DNA of 64,000 nucleotides, from assembly GCF_001640025.1 (NCBI RefSeq), contig NC_031674.1, positions 1,116,001-1,180,000 of the forward strand, in the 5' to 3' direction. Shown here piece by piece: positions 30,891 through 40,904 of the stretch. Position numbers and translations under genes: made by a program. Source of the DNA: Sugiyamaella lignohabitans (lineage: Eukaryota; Ascomycota; Dipodascomycetes; Dipodascales; Trichomonascaceae). Below the pieces are notes generated by a model, which saw nothing but the letters and a program-made list of their open reading frames with translations, was not told the origin of the DNA and did no database searches. Position 1 is the stretch's first letter, and each line of letters opens with the position of its first letter.

Positions 30891-31030
30891 GCCTCCGGCG
30901 GCTGGGGCTCCGTCCCAGACCCTGGCTGCTCCTCTCGCTGCGCTCGAGTCGTTGCGTCCGCGCGATCCGGACAAACTCCTGCGAAGCAGGAGCAACCAGG
31001 GTCTGGGGCGGAGCCCCAGCCGCCGGAGGC
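30891..31030 (+). repeat. GC foldback unit, complete (S - core - Q)
   Basis: 140 bp. Outer flanks are themselves inverted (CCAGGGGG on the left, CCCCCTGG on the right), so the foldback extends past the GCCTCC ends. Confidence 0.94.
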
Positions 31031-31179
31031 AGCCCCCTCCCCCCTGGAGACCGTTGCAAACCGCGTCACCGAGCTACGGATCCAAGATTCTGCAGCAGCA
31101 GTTTCCCCGCATGAGAAACGAGTGGGTCGACCCGATCGATCGAGAAAGCAACTTCGGATGCTCGCTGGGGAGGGGGTGT

Positions 31180-31240
31180 GCCTCCGGCGGCTGGGGCTCC
31201 GCCCCAGACCCTGGTTGCTCCTCTCGCTTCGCTCGAGTCG
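31180..31240 (+). repeat. GC foldback S arm
   Basis: 61 bp, preceded by GGGGAGGGGGTGT. Faces the inverted S arm at 31568 across 327 bp. Confidence 0.93.
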
Positions 31241-31369
31241 GGCGTGGGGATGGGGAAAATGCAGGCTCTGGGGGTTGAGAAAGGGTGTGATTGGTTCGGG
31301 GGTTGGTGGTGTGATTGGCTGGGGAGCGCTGGTGTTCGTGGAGTAAGGTCGAAGAGAGCTAGCGTGGAT

Positions 31370-31390
31370 GACGACGACGACGACGACGAC
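31370..31390 (+). repeat. (GAC)7 microsatellite
   Basis: Seven GAC repeats between two inverted S arms. Confidence 0.85.
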
Positions 31391-31567
31391 TGACGCAGCA
31401 CCGCAAGGGTGTACCTCCGGAAATAAAGTTATCAGCCCTTAACCCCGATCGCCAGCTACTTTACTGATCCGGGTATCGACTACACAATCGTCTAAAAATA
31501 CCTGAAGACCCGACTGGATTCCTAAAACCCCCTCCTCCACTACCGAGCAGCCCCGCACCCCCCAACC

Positions 31568-31628
31568 CGACTCGAGCGAAGCGAGAGGAGCAACCAGGGT
31601 CTGGGGCGGAGCCCCAGCCGCCGGAGGC
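31568..31628 (-). repeat. GC foldback S arm
   Basis: 61 bp, followed by ACACCCCCCTCCCC, the mirror of the G-rich flank of the 31180 arm. Confidence 0.93.
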
Positions 31629-31969
31629 ACACCCCCCTCCCCAACACACGAGCCCGAAAACGAAACTTTTAGCGTTAGCGTTAGCGTTTTCGAATAGCGG
31701 TGCTGGTGGTGCCAGATGGCTCGAGTCGGACACCAGCAGCAGAACACGCCCCTGTGCCTTTTCACTCGCTTTCACCGGCATTTTCTCCGGAATCCTACAC
31801 CGCCGACAACCAACTCCTGCCGACAGAACTGTCCCAGACTCCAATGACCCAAAAACCAGTCCCTGACTGCCAGCTCGACCCGCTCGGCCACCGGGATCAA
31901 CCTGATCCGAGACGGCTAATGGTGATATCGACCCCGGTATAGTGATCGGGAGCCTTGGGGAGGGGGTCT

Positions 31970-32108
31970 GCCTCCGGCGGCTGGGGCTCCGCCCCAGACC
32001 CTGGTTGCTCCTCTCGCTGCGCTCGAGTCGTTGAGTCGAGAATCCCAGCCAATCTCCTGCGAAGCAGGAGCAACCAGGGTCTGGGGCGGAGCCCCAGCCG
32101 CCGGAGGC
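31970..32108 (+). repeat. GC foldback unit, complete (S - core - Q)
   Basis: 139 bp with a 23-nt core; GGGGAGGGGGT flanks the left end. Confidence 0.95.
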
Positions 32109-32906
32109 ACACTCCCTACCAGTCACGCGTCAGCGACCCAGTGAGCTGTTAAAGAGACCAGAGAAGAGGTGGGCACTGAGACCCCGGTAGGACGATATCG
32201 GTCGGGACAGACCACTTTAAGCGTTAGTAGCAGCAGCAGCAGGGCAGGTGGTAGTTAGCTCTTCGCGTTTAATTGATCTGCAGCTGGTGCTGTGTGAAAG
32301 GGTTGTAATTGTATAGGAAGGGCTAAAAGGACCTTTTTTAAAAATATTATTTACTTTTTAAAGACAAGCTGTGTTTGGATTGTTAACTTTTTTTGTTGCT
32401 TTTCGAAATCAACAAAATCCAGACACTGTTGACTTTGGACTCCACGGATCGAACCAAACGTGAGTACACGGACCTTTTGTACCGTGGTCTGGTGCTGTTA
32501 TCGGGCTTGAAAAGTACCCCCTCTCTGGCCTGCTTGGCTGTCTGTCTGCCTGACTGTCGAGCCACTATTGACTGGTGGGCAAGCATACTCCATCAACAGC
32601 ACCACCACCATCATCAGTTTACAACGACGAAGTAGGGTCACACATCATTTGAATACTAACAGAACCAGCTCGAGATCAGAGTGTGATAATTTTAAAACCA
32701 GAAAAAAAATTAAACAGAAGACACAACTCAGCACTGGTGGGTGAACAAGTGGTGATTTTGCATACGTAAGTACATGAACCTCCACCACACCCTCGACCGG
32801 TCGCCAATGGCCTGGTCTACAGTCACTGGGACTGGATTCTGGTGTCGGCTCGTGCTGTGGGAGTGGGATTTGTGCCATTGGCGGGGATACTGGTGGTGGG
32901 GCTTGT

Positions 32907-33119
32907 GCCTCCGGCGGCTGGGCTCCGCCCAGACCCGTAGCTCGCTTCGCTCGTTGCTTGGACCGTGTGGATGGGAATGGGTATTTGGACCGGGAATTGG
33001 CACCCATGGTCGGCAATGGTCATGCGGTCGGCAAACAGCGACGTTTCAGTCACCCCCCCCCCTGTCGCTCGCGAAGCGAGCACAACGGGGTCTGGGGCAG
33101 CGCCCCAGCCGCCGGAGGC
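32907..33119. repeat. GC foldback unit, variant (type-3 left arm, type-1 right arm, long core)
   Basis: 213 bp. The left stem is shortened (GGCTGGGCTCCGCCCAGACC) with GCTCGCTTCGCTCG. The right inner hairpin is GCTCGCGAAGCGAGC followed by a normal-length stem. The core is about 113 bp. Confidence 0.88.
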
Positions 33120-33399
33120 ACAATCCTCAATCCCCCCAGATCTGAACTAACAGGACCAGATAAATCTATGGACCGGGCACTTTGCAAGCTATTTGGACAG
33201 TGACAGAATCTAGCAATTCTTTTGGGTCGTTCGCTTGTTGAGCATCCCCGACCGAGATCCCATATACGGGCCAGAAGCGTATCTGCCCTCCGTTAGCATC
33301 AATCGCTTCGGTCTTTTCAGGTGAGTATAGGGTGTAGATGGTGTGGTTGTTTGTACTTGCTGTTTGTGCTGTATGGCGATGGAACATGTTGAGTAGTGG

Positions 33400-33935
33400 G
33401 GCAAGTAATGTCGGTACTGTGTTGATAGAGTATCGATACAGCAGAGATATGGCGTTGATACAATCTTGATTCCAATTAATGCAGTATTGATTTGGCAGAG
33501 ATACAGCATTGACACAGTATTGATACAGAAGATGGTGGTATTAGTACAGTATTGTTATACCAGGGGATACAGCATTGATGCATTATTGAGACTGTAAGAG
33601 ATGATATTGATACAATTTTGATACAGTATTGACCTGTGGTTCTACAGTCTTGACAAAGTATTGATACACTAATGATACGGTATGATACGGTATTGATATA
33701 CCAGAGATGTGATATTGAGCTTGTGGTGTTGATACTGAATCTATGCAGGACCGAGACAGAAAGTATTGTCACTAGAAGTATGATAGTACCGATACAGTAC
33801 TGATACAGCATTGATACGGTATTGATACAGTACTGATACATTATTGATATGATATTATTGACCCAGTATTGGTACAGTGTCAAAAGAGTATAGACGATGA
33901 TATCGACACGGTAATGATACGGCAGATACAGCAAT
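33400..33935. repeat. Degenerate tandem array with TATTGATACAG units
   Basis: About 530 bp dominated by variants of (A)GTATTGATACAG, many spaced about 11-24 bp apart, densest at 33480-33870. A minus-strand open frame through it (33476-33934) encodes only a Tyr/Ile-rich repeat and is not a gene. The array lies in the predicted last intron of the RFX leader. Confidence 0.85.
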
Positions 33936-33985
33936 ACAGCAGCAGATCAGAGTGATGAGTAGAACTAACAGTAGCAGTGTAGACT

Positions 33986-36900
33986 ATGGAAGAGCGAATT
34001 CATGTCGAACGGTCCCCTCGAACGTCGTTAAATCCAGATATGGCTGCAGTTTCTAATGGTGTAGGGAGAACTAGAAGTGGTTCCAGTGGGAGTAATAGCG
34101 GCTCGGCAGCTGCTGTAGCTGCTGCCGCTGTTTATATAGATCAACTGGCAGGAGGAGGTCGACCGTCAGGTGCCGGTGAAGCCGAGTTTGCAATTGATCC
34201 TGCTCTCGGTAATGGAAAAGTTGTAAGAGGTGCCAATGGGCTTCAGCAGCTGCAGTTACAGCAGGAAGAGCAACAGGGACTACAGCTTCAGCAACAGCGT
34301 CACCAACCTCCTCCGTACCAGTACACAGCATCCCAGATACAGGAAATGCAAGCACAAGCACAAGCTCAGGCACAGGCTCAAGCACAGGCTCAGGCGGCTC
34401 AGGCAGCTGCTCAAGCTGAAGCAGAGGCCCAAGCTCAGTACCAGGCACATGCTCAAGCTCAAGCTCAAGCTCAAGCTCAAGCTCAAGCTCAAGCTCAGGC
34501 CCATGCTCAAGTTCAGGCTCAGGCACAAGCTCAAGCACAGGCACAAGCACAAGCACAGGCTCAAGTTGCTAGAGCTCAGGCACAAGCACAAGCACAAGCA
34601 CAGGCCCAAGCTCAGGCTCAGGCTCAAGCCCAAGCCGAAGTACGAGCTCAGGCAGAAGCTGAAGCACAGGCTGCTCGTGCTCAAGTGGTCCAAGCCCAAG
34701 CAGCACAAGCTCAGGCTCAAGCAGATGCTCAAGCTCAAGCTCAAGCTCAGGCTCAAGTACAAGCAGCACAAGCACAAGCCCAAGCACAAGCTCAAGCTGC
34801 TCAAGCTCAAGCAGTAGCACAAGCACAAGCTCAAGCTCAAACTCATGCCCAAGTTCATGCACAAGTCACTGGATCAGCATCTAATTCATATCCAGTGACA
34901 TCAACTCACTTTTCAAACCTCGATATTTATCCTCCTAATCAGCAATTGCTGCAATTTCAAAAACGGCATGATCCAGGCCAGCCTATGGTAGGCCTCGAAG
35001 AATCGCCAATGGGACTTGCCATGGGTCCTACAACTCCTATCCGAGTTCCAGATAATACCCCACAATCGCATCCTCAGGTTCTAAGTAATATTGGACCACC
35101 TCAGCATCCTCCTCCTCAAGCACAGCACGCCATCCAACAATCCCAGTCATCTGCTCTTCGCAAACGAAAAGCAAGTGCCATTTCGACTTCTACACCACAA
35201 CAACAATCAACTCCTAGAAACAATACCACACCAGGTTCTGCCAATGGTAACATTGCAACTCCACCAGGAACTCTTGATTCTGATTTGAAAATTGCTGCTA
35301 TTAGTAGTAAAGATACTGCTCTTGATGAGCTGGTCGAGAATGCTCGTAAAGACGATAACAGTTCATTAGCAGAGAAATCACGAAAATTTTTTGGCATGTC
35401 ATGGTTAATACGAAACTGTGAATTAGAACTGGATGCTAATGTACCAAGAAACCGTATCTACGCTAGATATGTCGGTCTTTGCTCTGAGTACTACTTAAAA
35501 CCGTTGAATCCAGCTTCTTTTGGTAAACTTGTGAGAATCATGTTTCCCACTATAAAAACGAGAAGATTAGGAGTTCGTGGCCAAAGTAAATATCACTATT
35601 GTGGTATTAAGTTGGTGGGTGATCAAAACAATGCTACTGGAACTACTCCTGTTGGAACTCCCAACAGATTCGGTAACAACAGTCCTGATATGTTCTCTAA
35701 TAGAAGTTTCAACAACACTCCTGGACCCTCCAACAGCAGTAGCATGATTTTTTCTCCCTATGATACCCCGACACAGGGACAGAATCCATTTCCTCCTCAA
35801 CCGTCTGGTCCACAGACACAGTCACAACAACAATCACCAACTCAGTTATCACCGACTTACCCACGGACTTCAGCAGCTCCTGCAGTTGCTGCTGCTGTAA
35901 CACAGGGTCAGATACCAACATCAGCCGGCACGTCAGGAAATTCGACCGATGGCTTGAGATTCCATCAACAACACCTGCGGTTTGCTGCCAGTTTTAACGA
36001 TTTCAACGATATTTCACTCTCACCTAATACGCATGAATTCACCATTCCTCCTTTAGAACCATACTTGGACCCCAATACCGATCCTGATGCATCCACCACT
36101 TTGTACGCCCTGTACAAGTCTCATTGTCGTTCGTTGATAGAAGCTCTGAGATTTATGCATGTCAAGAAGTTTTTCCATATCCTGTCTGTTTTCATTGGTG
36201 GTTTGACAACCCCTGTACAACGACTACTAAAACAGCAAGGGGTGGTCGCCTGGGTGTCAAAAGTCGATTGGATCATGTACAAGGAAATGGTTCGGTTGCT
36301 GAGTCCATTACCACTACAAGAGATTCCCACTCAAGTTTTGCATGGTCTTCGTTCGTTATATCAAAGTCTGCCTAATCACCTGGCAAGTGTACTTACCAAC
36401 ATGCCAAAAGCGTTCACTGAAGCAAGAACTAAACCGGCTATAGCATTTGCACGATTACTAGATCGATTATTAAGAGCGAATGAAGCAGCTCTTAATGCTG
36501 GCAAGATTCTAGTTGACGAAGAAGATCTGGCCAAAATGAGATACGACTGGATGAGATTTGTCGATGCTCGAGCACTAGTCATGCGCGAGATTCCCTGTGG
36601 AGGTCCTGAAGTGGTTAACATTCTCCAGGATGGTGTACTACAGTTGCTGAGTCTAGAAGAAGACGATGGTCAAGCCAATAATGGCAGTAGTAGCAATACC
36701 AACAGCAACAGCAACAACAGCGGCAGCATCAACGGGATCCGTGGCACGGGTTCTGGTCACCATCACAGCGCATCAAAAGATAAAAACGACCTGTCCAAAT
36801 CAGAAGCGACAATAATCCAGTGGGCACAGTTTTTGTCGTCACTTCCACCGCAGTTTCCCAAAGTATCACCGCGACTGTTTCTCCTATGTCTCAGTTCTGT

Positions 36901-37516
36901 CCTGACATCTGCTCTGCGTGATATCAGTATGAATGGAGGAGAGGGATTTGGAGCCTGGTGGGTTGTACGGTGCTGGATTGACGAGTGGATGGGCTGGACC
37001 GCCGAAATGGGCGGGTTCCTGGCATATGGTGGTGAAGAAGACGTGCTCGATAAAAACGGCACCCTCGTCAAAAACAGCAATTCGAACCCGAATCACCCAC
37101 AACAACAGTATCAACAACATCAACAAAATAACAGCAACAGCAGCAGCCAGTTTGTGGGTCACGGCGAGTTCTCGTCGATCCAGCTGTTATTTGTGAATGA
37201 CGCACCAGTCAATGTCGAAGACAGTATCCAGATCCAGACCCAACCGAACGGACACTCGAAAAAGAACGTACAACAGATGCTCGACGAAGTGGACAATGCC
37301 GCTGAACTAAACGGCCACGTCGACGGACAAAACGACAATGTTGATGATGACGATGACGACGATGATGACGGTCCAGACCATCTCACCGGAAAATCCAGCT
37401 ACGACGATGTCGACGACGGCGCCTCTGGCCCCGTCATCAAAACCGAAATGCAGCTCGTCGACCCCGTAGACGCCATAGAAGGTCTCATCAACGACAATGT
37501 AGCCCGCCAAGTGTAG
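33986..37516 (+). CDS. RFX1: RFX-family winged-helix transcription factor with a long Gln-Ala tract
   Basis: 1176 residues from the ATG at 33986. The RFX DNA-binding domain is at about 456-548, with [40 protein letters not shown] and [16 protein letters not shown] matching the invariant RTRRLGTRGNSKYHYYG core of the family. Residues about 124-291 are an almost uninterrupted Ala-Gln alternation. The C-terminal half (about 690-1030) carries a helical region typical of fungal RFX proteins. An Asp run and a basic-free tail follow. In S. cerevisiae Rfx1/Crt1 represses DNA-damage-inducible ribonucleotide reductase genes; the same role here is inferred. A GC S arm starts 51 nt past the stop. Confidence 0.93.
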   Translation: MEERIHVERSPRTSLNPDMAAVSNGVGRTRSGSSGSNSGSAAAVAAAAVYIDQLAGGGRPSGAGEAEFAIDPALGNGKVVRGANGLQQLQLQQEEQQGLQLQQQRHQPPPYQYTASQIQEMQAQAQAQAQAQAQAQAAQAAAQAEAEAQAQYQAHAQAQAQAQAQAQAQAQAHAQVQAQAQAQAQAQAQAQAQVARAQAQAQAQAQAQAQAQAQAQAEVRAQAEAEAQAARAQVVQAQAAQAQAQADAQAQAQAQAQVQAAQAQAQAQAQAAQAQAVAQAQAQAQTHAQVHAQVTGSASNSYPVTSTHFSNLDIYPPNQQLLQFQKRHDPGQPMVGLEESPMGLAMGPTTPIRVPDNTPQSHPQVLSNIGPPQHPPPQAQHAIQQSQSSALRKRKASAISTSTPQQQSTPRNNTTPGSANGNIATPPGTLDSDLKIAAISSKDTALDELVENARKDDNSSLAEKSRKFFGMSWLIRNCELELDANVPRNRIYARYVGLCSEYYLKPLNPASFGKLVRIMFPTIKTRRLGVRGQSKYHYCGIKLVGDQNNATGTTPVGTPNRFGNNSPDMFSNRSFNNTPGPSNSSSMIFSPYDTPTQGQNPFPPQPSGPQTQSQQQSPTQLSPTYPRTSAAPAVAAAVTQGQIPTSAGTSGNSTDGLRFHQQHLRFAASFNDFNDISLSPNTHEFTIPPLEPYLDPNTDPDASTTLYALYKSHCRSLIEALRFMHVKKFFHILSVFIGGLTTPVQRLLKQQGVVAWVSKVDWIMYKEMVRLLSPLPLQEIPTQVLHGLRSLYQSLPNHLASVLTNMPKAFTEARTKPAIAFARLLDRLLRANEAALNAGKILVDEEDLAKMRYDWMRFVDARALVMREIPCGGPEVVNILQDGVLQLLSLEEDDGQANNGSSSNTNSNSNNSGSINGIRGTGSGHHHSASKDKNDLSKSEATIIQWAQFLSSLPPQFPKVSPRLFLLCLSSVLTSALRDISMNGGEGFGAWWVVRCWIDEWMGWTAEMGGFLAYGGEEDVLDKNGTLVKNSNSNPNHPQQQYQQHQQNNSNSSSQFVGHGEFSSIQLLFVNDAPVNVEDSIQIQTQPNGHSKKNVQQMLDEVDNAAELNGHVDGQNDNVDDDDDDDDDGPDHLTGKSSYDDVDDGASGPVIKTEMQLVDPVDAIEGLINDNVARQV

Positions 37517-37559
37517 ACTGTCATGTGTATATACCTCTTTACTAATCTACCTCTTGTGA

Positions 37560-38111
37560 CCCCTCGTGCCTCCGGCGGCTGGGGCTCCGCCCCAGACCCT
37601 GGCTGCTCCTCTCGCTTCGCTCGAGTCGGTTTGTCGAGGGATCCCCTCGTGCCTCCGGCGACATCCATACCATCACCATGACCAAAATCTAGAGCATTTT
37701 AATACAGCACTAGTGTATCAATATCCACGAGTAGCATCAATAATAAATACCATTAAAAATACTAATATTAATTTATAGTATGGGATTATGAGGTAGAGAA
37801 GCTACTTATGAGGGTCGTCATTCCTTGGCTGTTCGTAATGGTTTATTTGCAGGAGATTTTTTTTTATTATAGTGAAGCTATGTTCTTTGTTGATGTTTTC
37901 TGGGCTCATGGTCATTCATCATTAAATCCTAATATTGAAAATGGTGCTATGTGAACTCCTATTGCTATTAGAGTCATTGGTCCCTTAAAATTACCTTTTT
38001 TAATACTATTAATTTATAACCTATAGTCGAGTCATTTATCAGGGGACCAGCACAAACTCCTGCGAAGCAGGAGCAACCAGGGTCTGGGGCGGAGCCCCAG
38101 CCGCCGGAGGC
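37560..38111 (+). repeat. Stretched GC foldback unit (S arm ... Q arm) enclosing foreign DNA
   Basis: S arm at 37568-37628, inverted Q arm at 38057-38111, the normal polarity of a complete unit but with a 428-bp interior instead of about 23 nt. The interior starts with a second copy of the 18-bp sequence CCCCTCGTGCCTCCGGCG (37560-37577 and 37643-37660). It then holds AT-rich DNA and the cox3 fragment. GGGA occurs at both edges of the insert (37638-37641 and near 38044). Confidence 0.85.
37780..38050 (+). pseudogene. Mitochondrial cox3 fragment in the nuclear sequence (NUMT)
   Basis: Translation with mitochondrial TGA=Trp gives W-GREATYEGRHSLAVRNGLFAG from 37789. After a one-base frameshift in a run of T (37857-37865) it continues SEAMFFVDVFWAHGHSSLNP, then NIENGAMWTPIAIRVIGPLK and LPF to about 38010. 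This is the middle of cytochrome c oxidase subunit 3. The TGA at the GAMW position is read as Trp only in mitochondria. TAG/TGA stops and the frameshift make it non-functional in the nucleus. Several residues differ from the usual cox3 consensus (Asp and His in helix positions normally Phe/Ala/Phe). Matching to the SHHxLIxGD region may continue to about 38050 with further indels. Confidence 0.88.
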
Positions 38112-38559
38112 AGCACCCGTGAACCAGGTCCCGGGGGAATAATAGATCGCCAAAAGATAGAGAGGTTTCCCGGCCAACCGACTACCCCTGGATTTTTTGG
38201 AGTCGGACCCTAAACCTTATCGGGGAAAAGGTGTGCCGAGATGCGTGAGGCGGTTGGTCGGCAATAGAATTGGGCAGATTATTGGATTCGGTTCGGGCTG
38301 GAGAGGTTGCGAGGCTTTTTTTATTTTGCACAGCCGCCAGGGCTGCGACACGAGGATTGTGCTTAACAAAGAAGGGACTGATTAAAGTTGGCATTCCAGC
38401 CAGTAGCGATGATCAGGGCTTTCTTCCCTCATCCTTCGATCAGCTGTAGACGGCTTGAATCGGTGGTAGAAAAACGGTCTGTATCCACAGAGATCGCGCG
38501 CGATTATCTAGGAGAAGAGCACGTGAGAAAAACCACGCTGCCGGGGCTGGTTGACGAAA

Positions 38560-38619
38560 CGACTCGAGCGAAGCGAGAGGAGCTGCCAGGTCTGGGGCGG
38601 AGCCCCAGCCGCCGGAGGC
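38560..38619 (-). repeat. GC foldback S arm (solo)
   Basis: 60 bp, CGACTCGAGCGAAGCGAG through CCGCCGGAGGC. Confidence 0.92.
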
Positions 38620-38815
38620 AGCAGGACCCGAACGGTGAAAGGGTTTTGTGGCCTGTTACGGAAACGCAGATGCGTCAGAAAGTTTCACCTAGCGCCCCGA
38701 TATAACGCAATATCGAGACGCGTTTTTCCTGCAGTCTAACATGTCGCTAATTATAGCAGCAGATCCGTGTTTCATCGAGCTCACTCTGGGTCCAGGACCC
38801 GGAGAGGGGGGTGAT

Positions 38816-38870
38816 GCCTCCGGCGGCTGGGGCGTTGCCCCAGACCCCATTTGTTCCTGCTTCGCAGGAA
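38816..38870 (+). repeat. GC foldback Q arm (solo, mutated)
   Basis: 55 bp; hairpin TTCCTGCTTCGCAGGAA keeps full pairing although both ends changed (CTCC to TTCC, GGAG to GGAA), a compensatory pair. Confidence 0.92.
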
Positions 38871-39103
38871 TTGCTAGTGGAGAAAGGCTCATGGTAGTTT
38901 TCAGGGGTTGGAGCTCCTCGGACTGTTCACGTGTGTTAGGAAGGTGGTGTTGGAGAAGACTGGCACAGACGAGTAAAGTGAAAGTAAATTAAATTAGAAT
39001 ATATAAATCAATTATATAACGACACTATCCAAGAACGTAAAGAATAAATGTTAGTAGGTATCGGCATGCGGAGTGTTTTTTGAGAGAGAAAAAATGGTGT
39101 TCC

Positions 39104-39835
39104 TTACAAGGCAAGCATGGCAGCGGCAATACCACCAGCAACAACGAGACCGTTGGCACCGAAAATGATACCAGCACCGGTAGAGGCAGTGGTCTCAGAA
39201 GCAGTGGTAGAGGCGGCAGCAGAGGTGGAAGAAACGTCAGAGGCAGTGGCCGATTCAGAAGCACCAGAGCCAGAAGCAGATCCAGTGGTCTTACCAGCAG
39301 CAGCAGTGGTGTGGTGAGTGGTGGTGGTGTTCTTGACAACAGCAGTGCTGGAAGAGACAACAGATGAACTCTCAGCAGTGGTAGAGTTGGCAGCAGAGCT
39401 GGAAGAAGCAACACTAGAAGAAACAGCAGTAGAAGAGGCAGCAGAGGTGGTGGCTCCAATGACAGTGGTACCAGTGACGTTGTTAACAATTTGGAAGAAA
39501 GGAGAGTAGTTGATAGCATTGGGGTTAGCATCGTCTACAATCTCCAAAGCATATTGGTTTCCAGAGGGAAGAGAAGTAGGAACAGCCCACTTGACAGCAC
39601 CTTGGTTAGGAATCTTGTTACCAATGGTGAAAACAGTGTCGAGGTTGTTAGGATCTCCCTTCTTAAGAAGAAGGTCGACAGTATCACCACCACCAGTAGA
39701 GTTCCATTGAATAACAAAAGTGGCTCCAGTGTAAACAACAGTATCGTTAAGAGGAGAGCTGAACGAGTTTGGGTTTTGGGCAACAACACCAGCGACAAAA
39801 GTGGCCAAAGCAGCAATGGTAGTAGAGAACTTCAT
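39104..39835 (-). CDS. GPI-anchored cell-surface protein with a Kre9/Knh1-type N-terminal domain
   Basis: 243 residues from the ATG at 39835. Signal peptide MKFSTTIAALATFVAGVVAQ, then a beta-sandwich-like domain (about 21-125) with NDTVVYTGATFVIQWNSTGG, LLLKKGDPNNLDTVFTI and YALEIVDDANPNAINYSPFF. This is the pattern of the Kre9/Knh1 Ser-Thr-rich GPI-anchored membrane family. A Ser/Thr/Ala-rich stalk (about 126-220) and a C-terminal hydrophobic GPI signal (IIFGANGLVVAGGIAAAMLA) follow. N-glycosylation sequons (NDT, NST, NVT) are visible. It probably sits at the plasma membrane or wall. The Ser-rich stalk leaves antisense frames open, but these are not genes. Confidence 0.87.
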   Translation of the reverse strand: MKFSTTIAALATFVAGVVAQNPNSFSSPLNDTVVYTGATFVIQWNSTGGGDTVDLLLKKGDPNNLDTVFTIGNKIPNQGAVKWAVPTSLPSGNQYALEIVDDANPNAINYSPFFQIVNNVTGTTVIGATTSAASSTAVSSSVASSSSAANSTTAESSSVVSSSTAVVKNTTTTHHTTAAAGKTTGSASGSGASESATASDVSSTSAAASTTASETTASTGAGIIFGANGLVVAGGIAAAMLAL

Positions 39836-40557
39836 TTTTTATTTTTGTTTTCACGCGTTGAACTTTCTTTAACGATAGTTGAGAAATATGATCAAGGAAT
39901 TAGATGAAGTAGTAGGAAAGAAGGAGTCAGAAAAAAAAGGAGTCTGAATAGAAATAGAAAAAATGGGAGAATGCAACAGCGAAGCCCCACCTTAAAAGTA
40001 ACTGACTCGAATTTTGCAGGTGCGTGCATGTTGAGATCCGAATTTGTGTGTTGAAAAATAATAAATTGCTTTTTCTGCCGTACCACGCAGCTTGGTTTGT
40101 ATGTTACTACTATATTAGGCAACTGTATGTATGCCACAGATCTGACTAACTCCATTAGAAATGGGGGTGCCAGCTCGCCGCTGCTAACCATTATCACAAT
40201 ACAGGGGTACCTGCCAAACATCCTTCTTTCATTACACGCAAATGTACTTGGCATGTAATTTGTCAAAACAGGAACTGTAATACGATGCTAAGCCCACCAC
40301 CACTACTACCACACTACTACCACCTCACCGGTGCTCCCGAAATAGATCTCCACTACCACACATTCATCACCACACTAGTACCACTCGAGCCATCCCACCA
40401 GTTTATCGCCCTATCCCCCCTTATCCACTAGCCGCAACGTGCGAATATTACTCTACAAAAGGATAGCTCCCGCTCACCTGTTGCCGTGCTACTAAAAAAA
40501 GGGCCCTCTCCTTTCAACCGCGAAGCGAATCGAACTTAGTTTATGGGAAGGGGGTGT
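39836..40557. other. Intergenic promoter region
   Basis: Upstream of the GPI-protein gene. Contains a CCACCACTACTACCACACTA-type low-complexity tract at about 40295-40400 and no supported gene. Confidence 0.45.
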
Positions 40558-40704
40558 GCCTCCGGCGGCTGGGGCTCCGCCCCAGACCCTGGTTGCTCCT
40601 GCTTCGCAGGAGTTTTCAGGGACCCTGGGACCCCCCGACGCAACGACTCGAGCGCAGCGAGAGGAGCAACCAGGGTCTGGGGCGGAGCCCCAGCCGCCGG
40701 AGGC
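40558..40704 (-). repeat. GC foldback unit, complete (Q - core - S), 200 bp upstream of RRP14
   Basis: 147 bp. Outer flanks are inverted too: GGGAAGGGGGTGT left and ACACACACCCCTTCCCC right. Confidence 0.95.
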
Positions 40705-40904
40705 ACACACACCCCTTCCCCCCTGTGAGGTGCGGCGGGCGCGGCGTGGAGGTTTGCAGATGAGTGCCGATCGTAGCCTTGATAGATAAATTTCTGATAA
40801 AAAAAATTGTGGGAAGCAGGTGAGACGAGGTGCTTAGCGGTTGTGTTTTATTTTTTGGGAGTTTTTTTTTTGAAACTTTTGGAAGTGGAACAGAATAGGC
40901 TAAA

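Larger units (their letters stand above)
30669..32639. other. Gene-poor interval rich in GC elements
   Basis: Contains the RPL7 promoter and GC units at 30891, 31180, 31568 and 31970. It also has a seven-copy GAC run (31370-31390) and three GTTAGC repeats near 31670-31687. Open frames here run through the stop-free GC elements and are not accepted as genes. Confidence 0.55.
32640..33985 (+). other. Candidate spliced 5' leader of the RFX gene (two introns)
   Basis: Two donor/acceptor pairs on the plus strand frame a possible non-coding leader. Candidate intron 1 is 32766-33153 (GTAAGT donor, acceptor CTAACAG) and contains the GC unit 32907-33119. A short exon 33154-33320 ends TTCAG before a GTGAGT donor. 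Candidate intron 2 is 33321-33971, ending in CTAACAG 14 nt before the RFX start codon, and contains the TATTGATACAG repeat array. The exon has only a short upstream ORF. Confidence 0.42.
38112..39103. other. Gene-free interval with two solo GC arms
   Basis: Nothing beyond the S arm at 38560, the Q arm at 38816 and AT-rich 3' flank of the GPI-protein gene. No supported ORF. Confidence 0.5.

Noticed and set aside
31670..31690. GTTAGC repeats resembling telomere sequence
   Set aside because: Only three copies, internal to the chromosome segment and one base off known TTAGGG/GTTAGG motifs.
33476..33934. 152-residue minus-strand frame rich in Tyr/Ile
   Set aside because: Direct translation of the TATTGATACAG array.
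34071..34864. Antisense frames with Leu-Glu and Leu-Ser repeats opposite the RFX gene
   Set aside because: They are mirror translations of the Gln-Ala codon repeat.
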